Below are positions 26,629-34,221 of a stretch of DNA of 64,000 nt, piece by piece. Where the stretch lies: positions 1 to 64,000 of the forward strand of contig VGAG01000001.1 of assembly GCA_016870835.1 (NCBI GenBank), given 5' to 3'. Under the pieces are notes generated by a model that saw only the letters and a program-made list of their open reading frames with translations, did no database searches and was not told the DNA's origin. Made by a program: the position numbers and the translations under genes. Numbering within the stretch: position 1 is the first letter of the stretch; the number at the start of each line of letters is the position of its first letter. The DNA is from Actinomycetota bacterium (GTDB taxonomy: Bacteria > Actinomycetota > Actinomycetes > Nanopelagicales > Nanopelagicaceae).

Positions 26629-27286
26629 TGGTGCCACCGCCTAGAACGCGCCGCTCCGTCACACCAGCTTTTCGCTTCGCAGTCTTTTTCTTAATTGGAA
26701 GAAGAGGGATATTGGATCCAAGCAACGTTCCGCTTGGCCAATCAATTATCGTCAGTGAGGCGGGATCGACAACTATCTTTTGAAAGTCATCAAGGTTCAT
26801 TCCGAGCGCGGAAGCAATAACGACCTTTATGGGGTCGCCATGTGAAACTATTAAAACTCGCCCCTTCTTATGCTTCCTAGCTAAATCATTTAAGCCCTTT
26901 TGAATACGAGCCTGCATCTCTTGAAAGCTTTCTCCATTTGGGAAGCGAACAGTTGAGGGTCGTTTTTGAATACTCTTCCAAAGTTTTTCGCGTCGAAGTG
27001 CCGATAACTTACGACCGCTCCAGTCGCCATAATCCATCTCAATGAAATTTGGTGCGCTCGTTACTTTACTATTCGAAGATTTGGCAAAAGGCTCGATCGT
27101 CTCTAGACAGCGCTGAATTGGGCTGGAATAGATATGAGTGATTTCAAGATCCTTTAGAGTTTTTACAATGGCGCGACTTTGAACCTTGCCCGCTCTTGAA
27201 AGAGAGATAGATGGCAATCTTCCCGCCAGAATCCCGGCGTTATTAGCGCTCGATTCGGCATGACGAAGGAGATAAATCGTTGCCAT
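26621..27286 (-). CDS. Histidine phosphatase superfamily protein (Rv2135c/MSMEG_4193-like)
   Basis: A phosphoglycerate-mutase-like phosphatase: RHG-type motif YLLRHAESSANN at the N-terminus, EMDYGDWSGRKL, and second catalytic histidine in VLIVSHGDPIKVVIA. It has 221 residues with a basic C-terminal tail. First gene of the phosphatase-DUF3090-SCO1664-mshC run; TACTCT lies 6 nt before its ATG. The substrate is unknown; the conserved neighbourhood suggests it acts with the kinase-fold gene rather than in glycolysis. Confidence 0.9.
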   Translation of the reverse strand: MATIYLLRHAESSANNAGILAGRLPSISLSRAGKVQSRAIVKTLKDLEITHIYSSPIQRCLETIEPFAKSSNSKVTSAPNFIEMDYGDWSGRKLSALRREKLWKSIQKRPSTVRFPNGESFQEMQARIQKGLNDLARKHKKGRVLIVSHGDPIKVVIASALGMNLDDFQKIVVDPASLTIIDWPSGTLLGSNIPLLPIKKKTAKRKAGVTERRVLGGGTNV

Positions 27287-27292
27287 TTGCTA

Positions 27293-27298
27293 AGAGTA
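27293..27298 (-). promoter_or_regulatory. Leaderless -10 element of histidine phosphatase gene (TACTCT)
   Basis: TACTCT read on the minus strand ends 6 nt before the ATG at 27286. Confidence 0.5.
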
Positions 27299-27323
27299 AC
27301 GATTTTTCTCAAGCGACTATTGC

Positions 27324-27329
27324 TAGGGT
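27324..27329 (+). promoter_or_regulatory. Leaderless -10 element of aldo/keto reductase gene (TAGGGT)
   Basis: TAGGGT ends 6 nt before the ATG at 27336. It is the fourth identical -10 hexamer in the window. Confidence 0.55.
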
Positions 27330-27335
27330 TTTGGT

Positions 27336-28283
27336 ATGGAAAATCGCCAAGTCGGTAATTCAGGGTTACGCATTTCAAGGTTGGGCCTTGGAACAATGAC
27401 TTGGGGACGAGATACCGATGAGCATGAGGCGGCCGAACAACTCCGACTTTTTCTTGATGCTGGTGGAAATTTCATTGATACGGCGGCCGTTTATGGCGAT
27501 GGCGACAGCGAGCGGGTATTGGGTGGATTAATCGGCGTTATGGCACCGCGCGAAGATATGGTGATAGCCACAAAGGCCGGAATCTCTTTTAAGACCGGTG
27601 AGCGAGTAGTTGATAATTCGAGGAGTTCACTCTTAGGCGATTTAGATCGCTCCTTAACCCGCCTTGGGATTGATTATGTAGATCTTTGGCAGGTTCATAC
27701 CTGGGATCCAAATGTGCCGCTAGAGGAAACGCTTACCGCGATTGATCAAGCTGTTTCATCCGGCCGAGCTCGATACGTTGGCATCTCAAATTTTTCCGGA
27801 TGGCAGACAGCGCGAGCAGCAACTCTACAAAATCCGCTCTTTGGTCGAGCTGCAATCGCAACCACACAGAATGAGTACTCACTCTTAAATCGAAAAGTTG
27901 AACGCGAGGTATTGCCGGCTTCACTCGCACTTGGAATTGGTCTGCTTGCCTGGTCACCACTTGGCCGTGGCGTTCTGACCGGTAAATATCGTGGCGGTCT
28001 TCCTTCAGATTCTCGTGGCGCCAGCCCGCACTTTGCGAACTTTATTGAGCCGTATCTTGATGATCGTTCGGCTCGGATTGTAGAAGCGGTCTTTGTTGCA
28101 GCTGATGGGCTAGGACTTTCACCTCTAGAAGTCTCTTTGGCCTGGGTGCGTGATGCCTTAGGTGTTACTACATCGGTAGTTGGAGCACGTACCGCCGCTC
28201 AATTACGCGGAATTCTCACCTCAGAAGAAGTCACCCTGCCAGCCCCAGTTCGAGAGGCTTTGGACGATATCTCTAGAAATTAA
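27336..28283 (+). CDS. Aldo/keto reductase
   Basis: An NADPH-dependent carbonyl reductase of the AKR superfamily, TIM barrel, 315 residues. The catalytic tetrad is visible: Asp and Tyr in FIDTAAVYGDGDSER, Lys in VIATKAGISF, His in LWQVHTWDPN. The NADP-binding C-terminal part is SVVGARTAAQLRGIL. Related proteins are the YghZ/Tas-like oxidoreductases. It diverges from the histidine phosphatase gene and its stop overlaps that of the M20 peptidase. Substrate not predictable. Confidence 0.92.
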   Translation: MENRQVGNSGLRISRLGLGTMTWGRDTDEHEAAEQLRLFLDAGGNFIDTAAVYGDGDSERVLGGLIGVMAPREDMVIATKAGISFKTGERVVDNSRSSLLGDLDRSLTRLGIDYVDLWQVHTWDPNVPLEETLTAIDQAVSSGRARYVGISNFSGWQTARAATLQNPLFGRAAIATTQNEYSLLNRKVEREVLPASLALGIGLLAWSPLGRGVLTGKYRGGLPSDSRGASPHFANFIEPYLDDRSARIVEAVFVAADGLGLSPLEVSLAWVRDALGVTTSVVGARTAAQLRGILTSEEVTLPAPVREALDDISRN

Positions 28284-29599
28284 GCATGGACTAAGAAGTG
28301 ATGAAGAGATCTCGCACCGAATTGAAGTGAATCAACCGGGACTCTCTCATCCACGCCATGAAAGAGCGAGAGAAAATCCAACTCTGGCGGAAGTTTCAAC
28401 GGGCTAAACCCATAACCAGCAATTCCAAGTTTTGCTAGCGCCTTGTTATCAGTACCACCGCTCATTAGATAAGGAACTGGGATTCCTTCTGGATCCTCTG
28501 CCTTAATTGCATCGATCATCTTCTCAACAAGTGGGCCTTTAAATTCAACCTCTAATGGGATATCCGAAACAAGTGATTCGACTTTTACATGTTCGCCCGC
28601 AAGCTCCTTCACTGTTTCTAGAAGTTCCTTTTCAAAGCCTGGGATGGTTCTGCCATCTACAACCGCGCTTGCACTCTGTGGGATGACATTGGCTTTGTAG
28701 CCAGCCTCAAGCATCGAGGGATTTGCTGTGTTAGTTAACGTTGCGCCCAGCATTCTTGAGATGGAACCAAGTTCGTTGAGAATTGGAGTTAAGTTTTCGG
28801 GATCATATTTGTGACCAGTTAACTCACCAACAGCGCGAAGTAACGCTTCATTAGTTTTAGTCATCCGTTGTGGCCACTTGTAATTACCAATGCGAGAAAT
28901 AGCATCAGCAAGTCTCGTGACCGCATTTTCTTTATTGATCATAGAGCCATGCCCAGCAAGGCCAGTGGCGGTTAACTTCATCCACTCGATACCTTTCTCA
29001 GCAGTCTCAATGGCGTAGATGCGCTTTCCGGTGGTTAACGTAAGTGAGAAACCGCCGACTTCGGAGATCGCTTCAGAGCAACCGGCAAAAACTTCCGGGT
29101 GACTTTGAGCCATCCATCTTGAACCAAATATTCCGCCAGCTTCTTCATCGCCAAAGAAGACAATCACCATATTTCGCTTTTGCCGGAAGCCATGTCGGGC
29201 CCATAAGCGAAAGACCGCAAGAATCATCGCATCCATATTCTTCATATCGACTGCGCCTCTTCCCCAGATGCAGCCATCTTTCAATAATCCAGAGAATGGA
29301 TCGACGCTCCAATCAGCAGCATTTGCTGGAACGACATCTAGATGGCCGTGGATAACGAGCCCTGGAAGAGAGGGGTCAGTACCTTCAAGATTTGCAACGA
29401 CGGAGCAACGCTTTGGCGCGCTCTCATAAATCTTCGATGAGATCCCAACCTCTTGGAGTTTTGCGACTACATACTTTGCTGCTGCTTCTTCATCGCCTTT
29501 ACCGTCACCGAAATTGACGCTTGGAATTCGGATCAATTCTTGGCAGAGCGTTACTACATCGGCTTCAAGTTCTTCGCGAAGAGCAGGGGTAAGTTCCAT
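28280..29599 (-). CDS. M20-family metallopeptidase/deacylase
   Basis: A di-zinc amidohydrolase of the M20/DapE/ArgE family. Metal ligands and catalytic acids appear in VIHGHLDVVPANAADW, GRGAVDMKNMDAMI, and FFGDEEAGGIFGS, with the lid domain in the middle and a late DNKAL/FHGVDERVP zinc histidine. The 439 residues match the Rv2141c (annotated dapE2) type M20 group rather than classical DapE. It may be a dipeptidase or N-acyl amino acid hydrolase. Convergent with the aldo/keto reductase (4-bp overlap); the start is 22 bp from tRNA-Leu on the other strand. Confidence 0.9.
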   Translation of the reverse strand: MELTPALREELEADVVTLCQELIRIPSVNFGDGKGDEEAAAKYVVAKLQEVGISSKIYESAPKRCSVVANLEGTDPSLPGLVIHGHLDVVPANAADWSVDPFSGLLKDGCIWGRGAVDMKNMDAMILAVFRLWARHGFRQKRNMVIVFFGDEEAGGIFGSRWMAQSHPEVFAGCSEAISEVGGFSLTLTTGKRIYAIETAEKGIEWMKLTATGLAGHGSMINKENAVTRLADAISRIGNYKWPQRMTKTNEALLRAVGELTGHKYDPENLTPILNELGSISRMLGATLTNTANPSMLEAGYKANVIPQSASAVVDGRTIPGFEKELLETVKELAGEHVKVESLVSDIPLEVEFKGPLVEKMIDAIKAEDPEGIPVPYLMSGGTDNKALAKLGIAGYGFSPLKLPPELDFLSLFHGVDERVPVDSLQFGARSLHHFLVHA

Positions 29600-29621
29600 G
29601 GGATAAAGTATGCCCGCTCTT

Positions 29622-29705
29622 GTCCGGGTGGCGGAATTGGCAGACGCGCTAGCTTGAGGTGCTAGTTCTCGAAAGAGATTAGGGGTTCAAGTCCCCTTTC
29701 GGACA
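29622..29705 (+). tRNA. tRNA-Leu (anticodon GAG)
   Basis: Class II tRNA with a long variable arm. Acceptor GTCCGGG/TTCGGAC, anticodon stem CTAGC/GCTAG with loop TTGAGGT (anticodon GAG, reading CUC/CUU), variable hairpin TCTCGAAAGAGA, T arm AGGGG-TTCAAGT-CCCCT, discriminator A. CCA is not encoded. It lies directly upstream of apt. Confidence 0.96.
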
Positions 29706-29725
29706 CAATTTTGGCGAACGCTGGT

Positions 29726-29731
29726 TATGCT
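29726..29731 (+). promoter_or_regulatory. Leaderless -10 element of apt (TATGCT)
   Basis: TATGCT ends 6 nt before GTG at 29738. This supports that GTG as the apt start rather than the upstream TTG at 29711, which nearly touches the tRNA. Confidence 0.5.
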
Positions 29732-29737
29732 CCCACC

Positions 29738-30283
29738 GTGACTTCACCCTTAGGGCGCGCACTCTCGTTAATCGCAGATGTTCCCGATTACCCAAAGCCC
29801 GGAATTCTATTTAAAGATATAACGCCTCTTCTAGCCGATGGCGAAGGTTTTAGCGTTGTTATTGACGAGTTAGCAAGGCACATCAAGGGTCTTAGCGTTG
29901 GGATTGATGCAATCGTTGGAATTGAGAGCCGTGGTTTTATTCTCGGTGGCGCGTTAGCAAAAGCTCTGGGTATTGGTTTTGTAACGGTACGCAAGCCCGG
30001 AAAGCTGCCCCGCGATGTGCATCGTAAGGACTATCAACTTGAGTATGGATTCGATGCCCTCGAGATGCATAAAGATTTACTAGATCCCAAACATAACGTC
30101 GTGATAGTTGATGATGTACTTGCAACCGGCGGAACGGCACTTGCTTGCCATGAGCTAGTTGAGTACACGAAGGCAAAGACAATTGCTCATGTTTTCTTAC
30201 TTGAGATTTCATTCTTACAAGGTCGCAATTTGATCAACAAGACCCATCCTGAAGTCGAGATCATCTCGCTCCTTCAAACTTAA
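29738..30283 (+). CDS. apt: Adenine phosphoribosyltransferase
   Basis: Purine salvage enzyme that makes AMP from adenine and PRPP. Motifs: DVPDYPKPGILFKDITPLL, GIESRGFILGGALA, VRKPGKLP, and the PRPP loop VVIVDDVLATGGTALA. GTG at 29738 is preferred, giving 181 residues; the ORF track starts nine codons earlier. Followed 7 bp later by tdk, so the two salvage genes probably form one transcript. Cytoplasmic. Confidence 0.95.
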   Translation: MTSPLGRALSLIADVPDYPKPGILFKDITPLLADGEGFSVVIDELARHIKGLSVGIDAIVGIESRGFILGGALAKALGIGFVTVRKPGKLPRDVHRKDYQLEYGFDALEMHKDLLDPKHNVVIVDDVLATGGTALACHELVEYTKAKTIAHVFLLEISFLQGRNLINKTHPEVEIISLLQT

Positions 30284-30290
30284 GGTAGCT

Positions 30291-30929
30291 ATGGCTGAAT
30301 TGGTTTATTACTGCGGCACGATGGATAGTGGCAAATCAACCCTTGCCCTTCAAACTGCACACAATCACCAAAGCCGTGGCCGAGCTGGTTTGCTTTTTAC
30401 TAATAAGGATCGAGCCGGAGCCGGAAAGATTTCCTCTCGCCTCGGTTTAACTTCAGAAGCCCTCGAGGTCTCGGAAGATTTAGATTTGCATCGCTTTGTG
30501 GTCGAACAACTTTCGCGCGGTGTTCGTATCGACTATGTAATCTGCGATGAGGCCCAGTTCTACGCACCAGCACAGGTCGAGCAGCTGGCCCGGATAGCAG
30601 ACGGTCTAGGTATTGATGTTTTTGCTTTTGGAATTCTTACTGACTTTAGAACGAAACTCTTCCCCGGCTCTGCTCGGTTAGTGGAGTTAGCGGACCGAGT
30701 TCAAACCCTCCAAGTTGAAGCCCTATGTTGGTGCGGCGAGCGTGCGACTCATAACGCTCGTACCGTAGATGGAGTAATGGTCACAGAAGGTGAGCAAGTT
30801 GTTGTCGGGGATACTGTAGGAAAAGATGTTGTTGCATACGAAGTGTTATGTAGAAGGCACCATATGCGAAAAGTAACCGCGCGTGTTTCGGGAGAAGCCC
30901 ATCAATCTAGTGATCCACTTCCCTTTTAG
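30291..30929 (+). CDS. tdk: Thymidine kinase (type II)
   Basis: Phosphorylates thymidine with ATP. The P-loop is CGTMDSGKSTLAL, the lid/DEAQ motif is VICDEAQFYAPAQ, and the zinc-binding cysteines are in CWCGERATHNAR and near CRRHH. At 212 residues it is a complete type II (tetrameric) enzyme with a short C-terminal tail. An AAGG ribosome binding site precedes the ATG. It is followed immediately by the remains of an alcohol dehydrogenase gene. Confidence 0.95.
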   Translation: MAELVYYCGTMDSGKSTLALQTAHNHQSRGRAGLLFTNKDRAGAGKISSRLGLTSEALEVSEDLDLHRFVVEQLSRGVRIDYVICDEAQFYAPAQVEQLARIADGLGIDVFAFGILTDFRTKLFPGSARLVELADRVQTLQVEALCWCGERATHNARTVDGVMVTEGEQVVVGDTVGKDVVAYEVLCRRHHMRKVTARVSGEAHQSSDPLPF

Positions 30930-31214
30930 ATTCGAAATCACCACTCGCTCCATTTGACTTTGAGCGTCGCCCAGTTGGAGCCAACGACATCGGATTTGAA
31001 ATCCGCTACGCCGGAATCTGCCACTCTGATATTCATCAAGTTCGAGAGGAGTGGGGACCTTCGCTCTATCCAATGGTTCCCAGAACAATGCTCAATGGCC
31101 GAAGAAATATTGCTGGTTCGATGATTGGCGGGATGCCCGAGTTACAAGAAATGCTCGATTTCTGTGGCAAGTGATGTGAAGTATCGATTTGTAATCGACG
31201 CAAACTCGTTTTAA
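30929..31214 (+). pseudogene. Collapsed zinc-dependent alcohol dehydrogenase remnant
   Basis: Three pieces of one zinc (MDR/YahK-like) alcohol dehydrogenase are read here in order. The N-terminal piece is SPLAPFDFERRPVGANDIGF and GICHSDIHQVREEWG up to YPMVP. It is joined in frame to a late piece GRRNIAGSMIGGMPELQEML followed by DFCGK and a stop at 31174. The very C-terminus SDVKYRFVIDANSF then follows in another frame, ending at TAA 31214. Roughly the middle two-thirds of a normal 340-350 residue enzyme is gone, no start codon precedes the first piece, and the second junction shifts frame. The gene is dead. The identification rests on recalled family motifs. Confidence 0.85.
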
Positions 31215-31939
31215 AACTTAGTGGCTATTTCAACGAAAAGTGGCGCAAGAACGAGCGCAGGCAGAAGGTTGCCTATCGCTATTTCTTTGATTCGAAGCAG
31301 CTTAAATCCAATTCCTAATAGCAACACTCCCCCAGTTGCCGTCATCGCAGCAACTTGGTAATCCGAGAGAATTGATCCAAGTAGAAATCCGATAATGGTC
31401 CAAGCTCCTTGATAGATACCTACAGGTAACGCTGAGAAAGCTACTCCCCATCCAAGAGCGGCTGCGAAGGCAATTGATGCGAAGAAGTCCAGAATGCTTT
31501 TTAATAGAAGCTGATCAATACCGGTCGACATCCCATCGCTGATACTTCCCAAGATCGCAAGCGGTCCAATCACAAAGATCAAAGAGGCAGTTACAAAACC
31601 CTCAACAAAGGTTGACTCACCCTTACTGAAGCGGTTTTTTAAGGCGAAGCCGAGTGATTCGAGCCTTCCTTCAATGTTGAGCCACGAACCAATTAGCCCT
31701 CCGATTATGAGCGAGGCGAGAAGAACGAGAATCGGTCCCCCACTTGGTATTGACGAGACGAAGTCGCTATCACCAAGTGAGATGAGCGCCGAGGCGGCAC
31801 TTATTAGCGTGACAATTCCTAGAATGTCAGTAAGAAGATTTCGAGTTCGCTCGTTAAACCGATTACCAAGTAGTTTTCCCGCAATTGTCCCTAATACAAT
31901 CGAAATCACATTGATTAAAGTTCCAAGACCAACAAACAC
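31211..31939 (-). CDS. DUF554 family membrane protein
   Basis: The 242-residue integral membrane protein has about seven hydrophobic segments and family-typical features: GLGTLINVISIVLGTIAGKLLG at the start, and FVIGPLAILGSISDGMSTG in the middle. DUF554 proteins are putative transporters of unknown substrate. The start is GTG at 31939, with TAGACT 6 nt upstream suggesting a leaderless mRNA. Divergent from the YczE-like gene; its stop overlaps the end of the alcohol dehydrogenase relic. Confidence 0.88.
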   Translation of the reverse strand: MFVGLGTLINVISIVLGTIAGKLLGNRFNERTRNLLTDILGIVTLISAASALISLGDSDFVSSIPSGGPILVLLASLIIGGLIGSWLNIEGRLESLGFALKNRFSKGESTFVEGFVTASLIFVIGPLAILGSISDGMSTGIDQLLLKSILDFFASIAFAAALGWGVAFSALPVGIYQGAWTIIGFLLGSILSDYQVAAMTATGGVLLLGIGFKLLRIKEIAIGNLLPALVLAPLFVEIATKF

Positions 31940-31945
31940 GCATCG

Positions 31946-31951
31946 AGTCTA
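31946..31951 (-). promoter_or_regulatory. Leaderless -10 element of DUF554 gene (TAGACT)
   Basis: TAGACT on the minus strand ends 6 nt before the GTG at 31939. The divergent -10 for the neighbouring gene begins only 4 bp away. Confidence 0.5.
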
Positions 31952-31954
31952 CGC

Positions 31955-31960
31955 TAGAGT
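31955..31960 (+). promoter_or_regulatory. Leaderless -10 element of YczE-like gene (TAGAGT)
   Basis: TAGAGT ends 7 nt before the ATG at 31968 with no ribosome binding site between. Confidence 0.5.
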
Positions 31961-31967
31961 AAATTGA

Positions 31968-32630
31968 ATGAAAGACGTTTTCCGCTTCTTCGCCCCGCAT
32001 AAAACCGTTCCGCACACACCCTGGACCGGAACTCACCGCTGGGACTTAGCACCGAAGCGAGTTTCAATTCTCTTTCTCGCACTTCTTGTTTTCGGACTCG
32101 GGGATTCGTTGTTAATCAAATCTGAGTTAGGCAATGCCCCCTGGTCAGTCTTGGCTCAGGGAATTTCTAAACAATTAGATATTTCGATTGGTTTTTCAAC
32201 TTTGGTTGTTAGCGCGATAGTTCTTGCGCTCTGGTTACCTCTGAAGGAGCGCCCCGGATTTGGTACTTTTTCAAACATTCTGATTGTGGCGAGCGCTATC
32301 GATCTAGGACTTCACATTTTTCCAGAACAAGAGCTACTTCCGCTTCGTTACCTATATGTTTTTGTAGGTATTGCGTTAGTGGGTTTCGGCTCGGCCTTCT
32401 ACATAACTTGTGGACTCGGACCAGGGCCAAGAGATGGCTGGATGACCGCCTTACATAATCGCACCGGAGTGAGGGTGGGCCGGGTGAGACTGGGGATTGA
32501 GGTTCTCGTGCTTACGCTTGGCTGGCTACTCGGAGGCACTCTTGGGATTGGGACTGCGCTCTTTGCGCTGCTTATCGGCCAGTCAATTGCTATCTCTTTT
32601 GGTGTCGTTTCCCGAATTACCCCTCGGTAA
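31968..32630 (+). CDS. YczE/YyaS/YitT-like integral membrane protein
   Basis: The 220-residue protein has about five membrane helices. The family-like motifs are SELGNAPWSVLAQGISKQLDISIG and ITCGLGPGPRDGWMTALHNRTG, which recur in YczE-type proteins of bacilli and actinobacteria. Function is unknown; some relatives adjoin transcription regulators or transport genes. Divergent from DUF554 over 28 bp. A cytoplasmic basic N-terminus precedes the first helix. Confidence 0.82.
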   Translation: MKDVFRFFAPHKTVPHTPWTGTHRWDLAPKRVSILFLALLVFGLGDSLLIKSELGNAPWSVLAQGISKQLDISIGFSTLVVSAIVLALWLPLKERPGFGTFSNILIVASAIDLGLHIFPEQELLPLRYLYVFVGIALVGFGSAFYITCGLGPGPRDGWMTALHNRTGVRVGRVRLGIEVLVLTLGWLLGGTLGIGTALFALLIGQSIAISFGVVSRITPR

Positions 32631-32743
32631 CGAATAGGTTTAGGCCTTCCCTCAGTTCGTGGACTGCCTCCGCCGGTGTCGCAACCACCACCGTTAAAAA
32701 ATTAGCGATCTCTTGCCCTTTGCGGCGAGATGGAAGGAAGAAG
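32631..32743 (+). other. 113-nt leader region upstream of NCS2 permease
   Basis: No gene is seen here. Possible hairpins are ACGAA...TTCGT at the start, CGGTG-TCGCAACCA-CACCG in the middle, and ATCTC...GAGAT just before the GGAAGGA ribosome binding site. It does not match the conserved core of the classical purine riboswitch. A structured 5' leader is possible but unproven. Confidence 0.35.
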
Positions 32744-34174
32744 ATGCTGGATAAATTCTTCAAAATCTCTGAACGTGGCTCAACTGTAGGAACTGAAATT
32801 CGTGGCGGAGTCGTCACATTTTTCACAATGGCCTACATCGTCGCGCTCAACCCCTTGATCATTGGTCTGGCCAAGGATGCTGATGGTAAATACATCGGCG
32901 GCGGGGACGCACCAAACCTCGCACTCATTGCCGCTGCAACTGCACTTGTTGCTGGCGTTCTCTCAATCCTGATGGGCGTTGTGGCAAATTTCCCACTCGC
33001 GCTCGCAACGGGCTTGGGACTAAATACCTTCGTTGCAGTTGGTATTGCTTCTCAAATGACATGGAAAGATGCCATGGGCCTTGTTGTGCTCGAAGGCATC
33101 ATCATCACGGTCTTGGTTTTAACTGGATTTAGAACGGCGGTTTTCCGCGCCGTTCCAACCCAGCTCAAGATCGCGATCTCTGTTGGTATTGGTCTCTTCA
33201 TCGCACTCATCGGACTTGTTGATTCTGGCTTCGTCCGCCGTACTGCCCAGGGTCCAGTTCCAGTCACACTCGGAGATGGCGGTGAGTTGGTCGGATGGCC
33301 AATCGTCGTCTTCTCATTCGGTCTCTTCCTAACTATTGGATTAATGATCCGCAAAGTTAAGGCAGCCCTCTTACTTGGAATCGTAGTTGCAACTGGAGTT
33401 GCGATTGCAATTGAGAGCGCCTTTAAGGTTGGACCGTTATTTGATGGAACAAATACCAATCCAAAGGGCTGGAACCTAAACGTCCCAGCAGTTCCTTCCG
33501 ACATAGTTGCAACTCCCGACTTTAGTTTGATCGGTCAGTTCAATCTATTCGGTTCATTTGAGCGAGTTCCGCTAATCACGGCACTTCTTCTCGTTTTCAC
33601 TCTTCTTCTAGCCGACTTCTTCGACACCATGGGCACCATGACTGCAATTGGTCAAGAGTCCGGCTTGAACGATAAGGATGGCACTCCGCCAAACTCGGAG
33701 CGCATTCTTCTAGTTGACTCACTAGCGGCTGTCGCTGGTGGAGCATCATCAGTATCCAGCAACACTTCCTATATTGAATCAGCATCTGGTGTCGGTGAAG
33801 GCGCACGAACAGGACTTGCATCAGTAACAACTGGCGTGCTCTTCTTGCTCACAACCTTCTTATCACCACTAGTTGCAATCATTCCTTACGAAGCAGCAGT
33901 TCCTGCTCTCATCATCGTCGGCTTCTTGATGATGACCCAGATCAAGTCAATTGATTGGGAAGATTACGGAATTGCAATTCCAGCGTTCTTAACAATCATC
34001 TTGATGCCATTTACTTACAACATCTCTGTAGGTATCGGCGCCGGATTTGTTTCTTACGTTGTGATTCGCGTCTTCCAAGGAAGAACGAAGGATGTACACC
34101 CACTCCTACTATTGGTCGCAGGTCTCTTCATGGTTTACTTCTTGAGCGACCCAATCAATACCTGGATTGGCTAG
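32744..34174 (+). CDS. NCS2 family purine (guanine/hypoxanthine-type) permease
   Basis: A proton-coupled nucleobase transporter of the NCS2/AzgA-PbuG branch with about 12-13 membrane segments. Family motifs include RGGVVTFFTMAYIVALNP near the N-terminus, ATGLGLNTFVA, and DFFDTMGTMTAIGQESGLND followed by SSVSSNTSYIESASGVGEG. ATG at 32744 with GGAAGGA is preferred over the ORF-track start eight codons upstream, giving 476 residues. With apt nearby it fits purine salvage. A strong terminator follows. Confidence 0.93.
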   Translation: MLDKFFKISERGSTVGTEIRGGVVTFFTMAYIVALNPLIIGLAKDADGKYIGGGDAPNLALIAAATALVAGVLSILMGVVANFPLALATGLGLNTFVAVGIASQMTWKDAMGLVVLEGIIITVLVLTGFRTAVFRAVPTQLKIAISVGIGLFIALIGLVDSGFVRRTAQGPVPVTLGDGGELVGWPIVVFSFGLFLTIGLMIRKVKAALLLGIVVATGVAIAIESAFKVGPLFDGTNTNPKGWNLNVPAVPSDIVATPDFSLIGQFNLFGSFERVPLITALLLVFTLLLADFFDTMGTMTAIGQESGLNDKDGTPPNSERILLVDSLAAVAGGASSVSSNTSYIESASGVGEGARTGLASVTTGVLFLLTTFLSPLVAIIPYEAAVPALIIVGFLMMTQIKSIDWEDYGIAIPAFLTIILMPFTYNISVGIGAGFVSYVVIRVFQGRTKDVHPLLLLVAGLFMVYFLSDPINTWIG

Positions 34175-34187
34175 TAAGTAGTTACCA

Positions 34188-34221
34188 ATTGGGGCTCAGG
34201 AAACTGGGCCCCGATTTTTTT
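34188..34221 (+). terminator. Rho-independent terminator after NCS2 permease
   Basis: A 12-bp stem ATTGGGGCTCAG/CTGGGCCCCGAT (two G-T wobbles) closes a GAAA tetraloop and is followed by seven T residues. It lies 14 nt after the permease stop and touches the end of the opposing ung gene. Confidence 0.93.
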
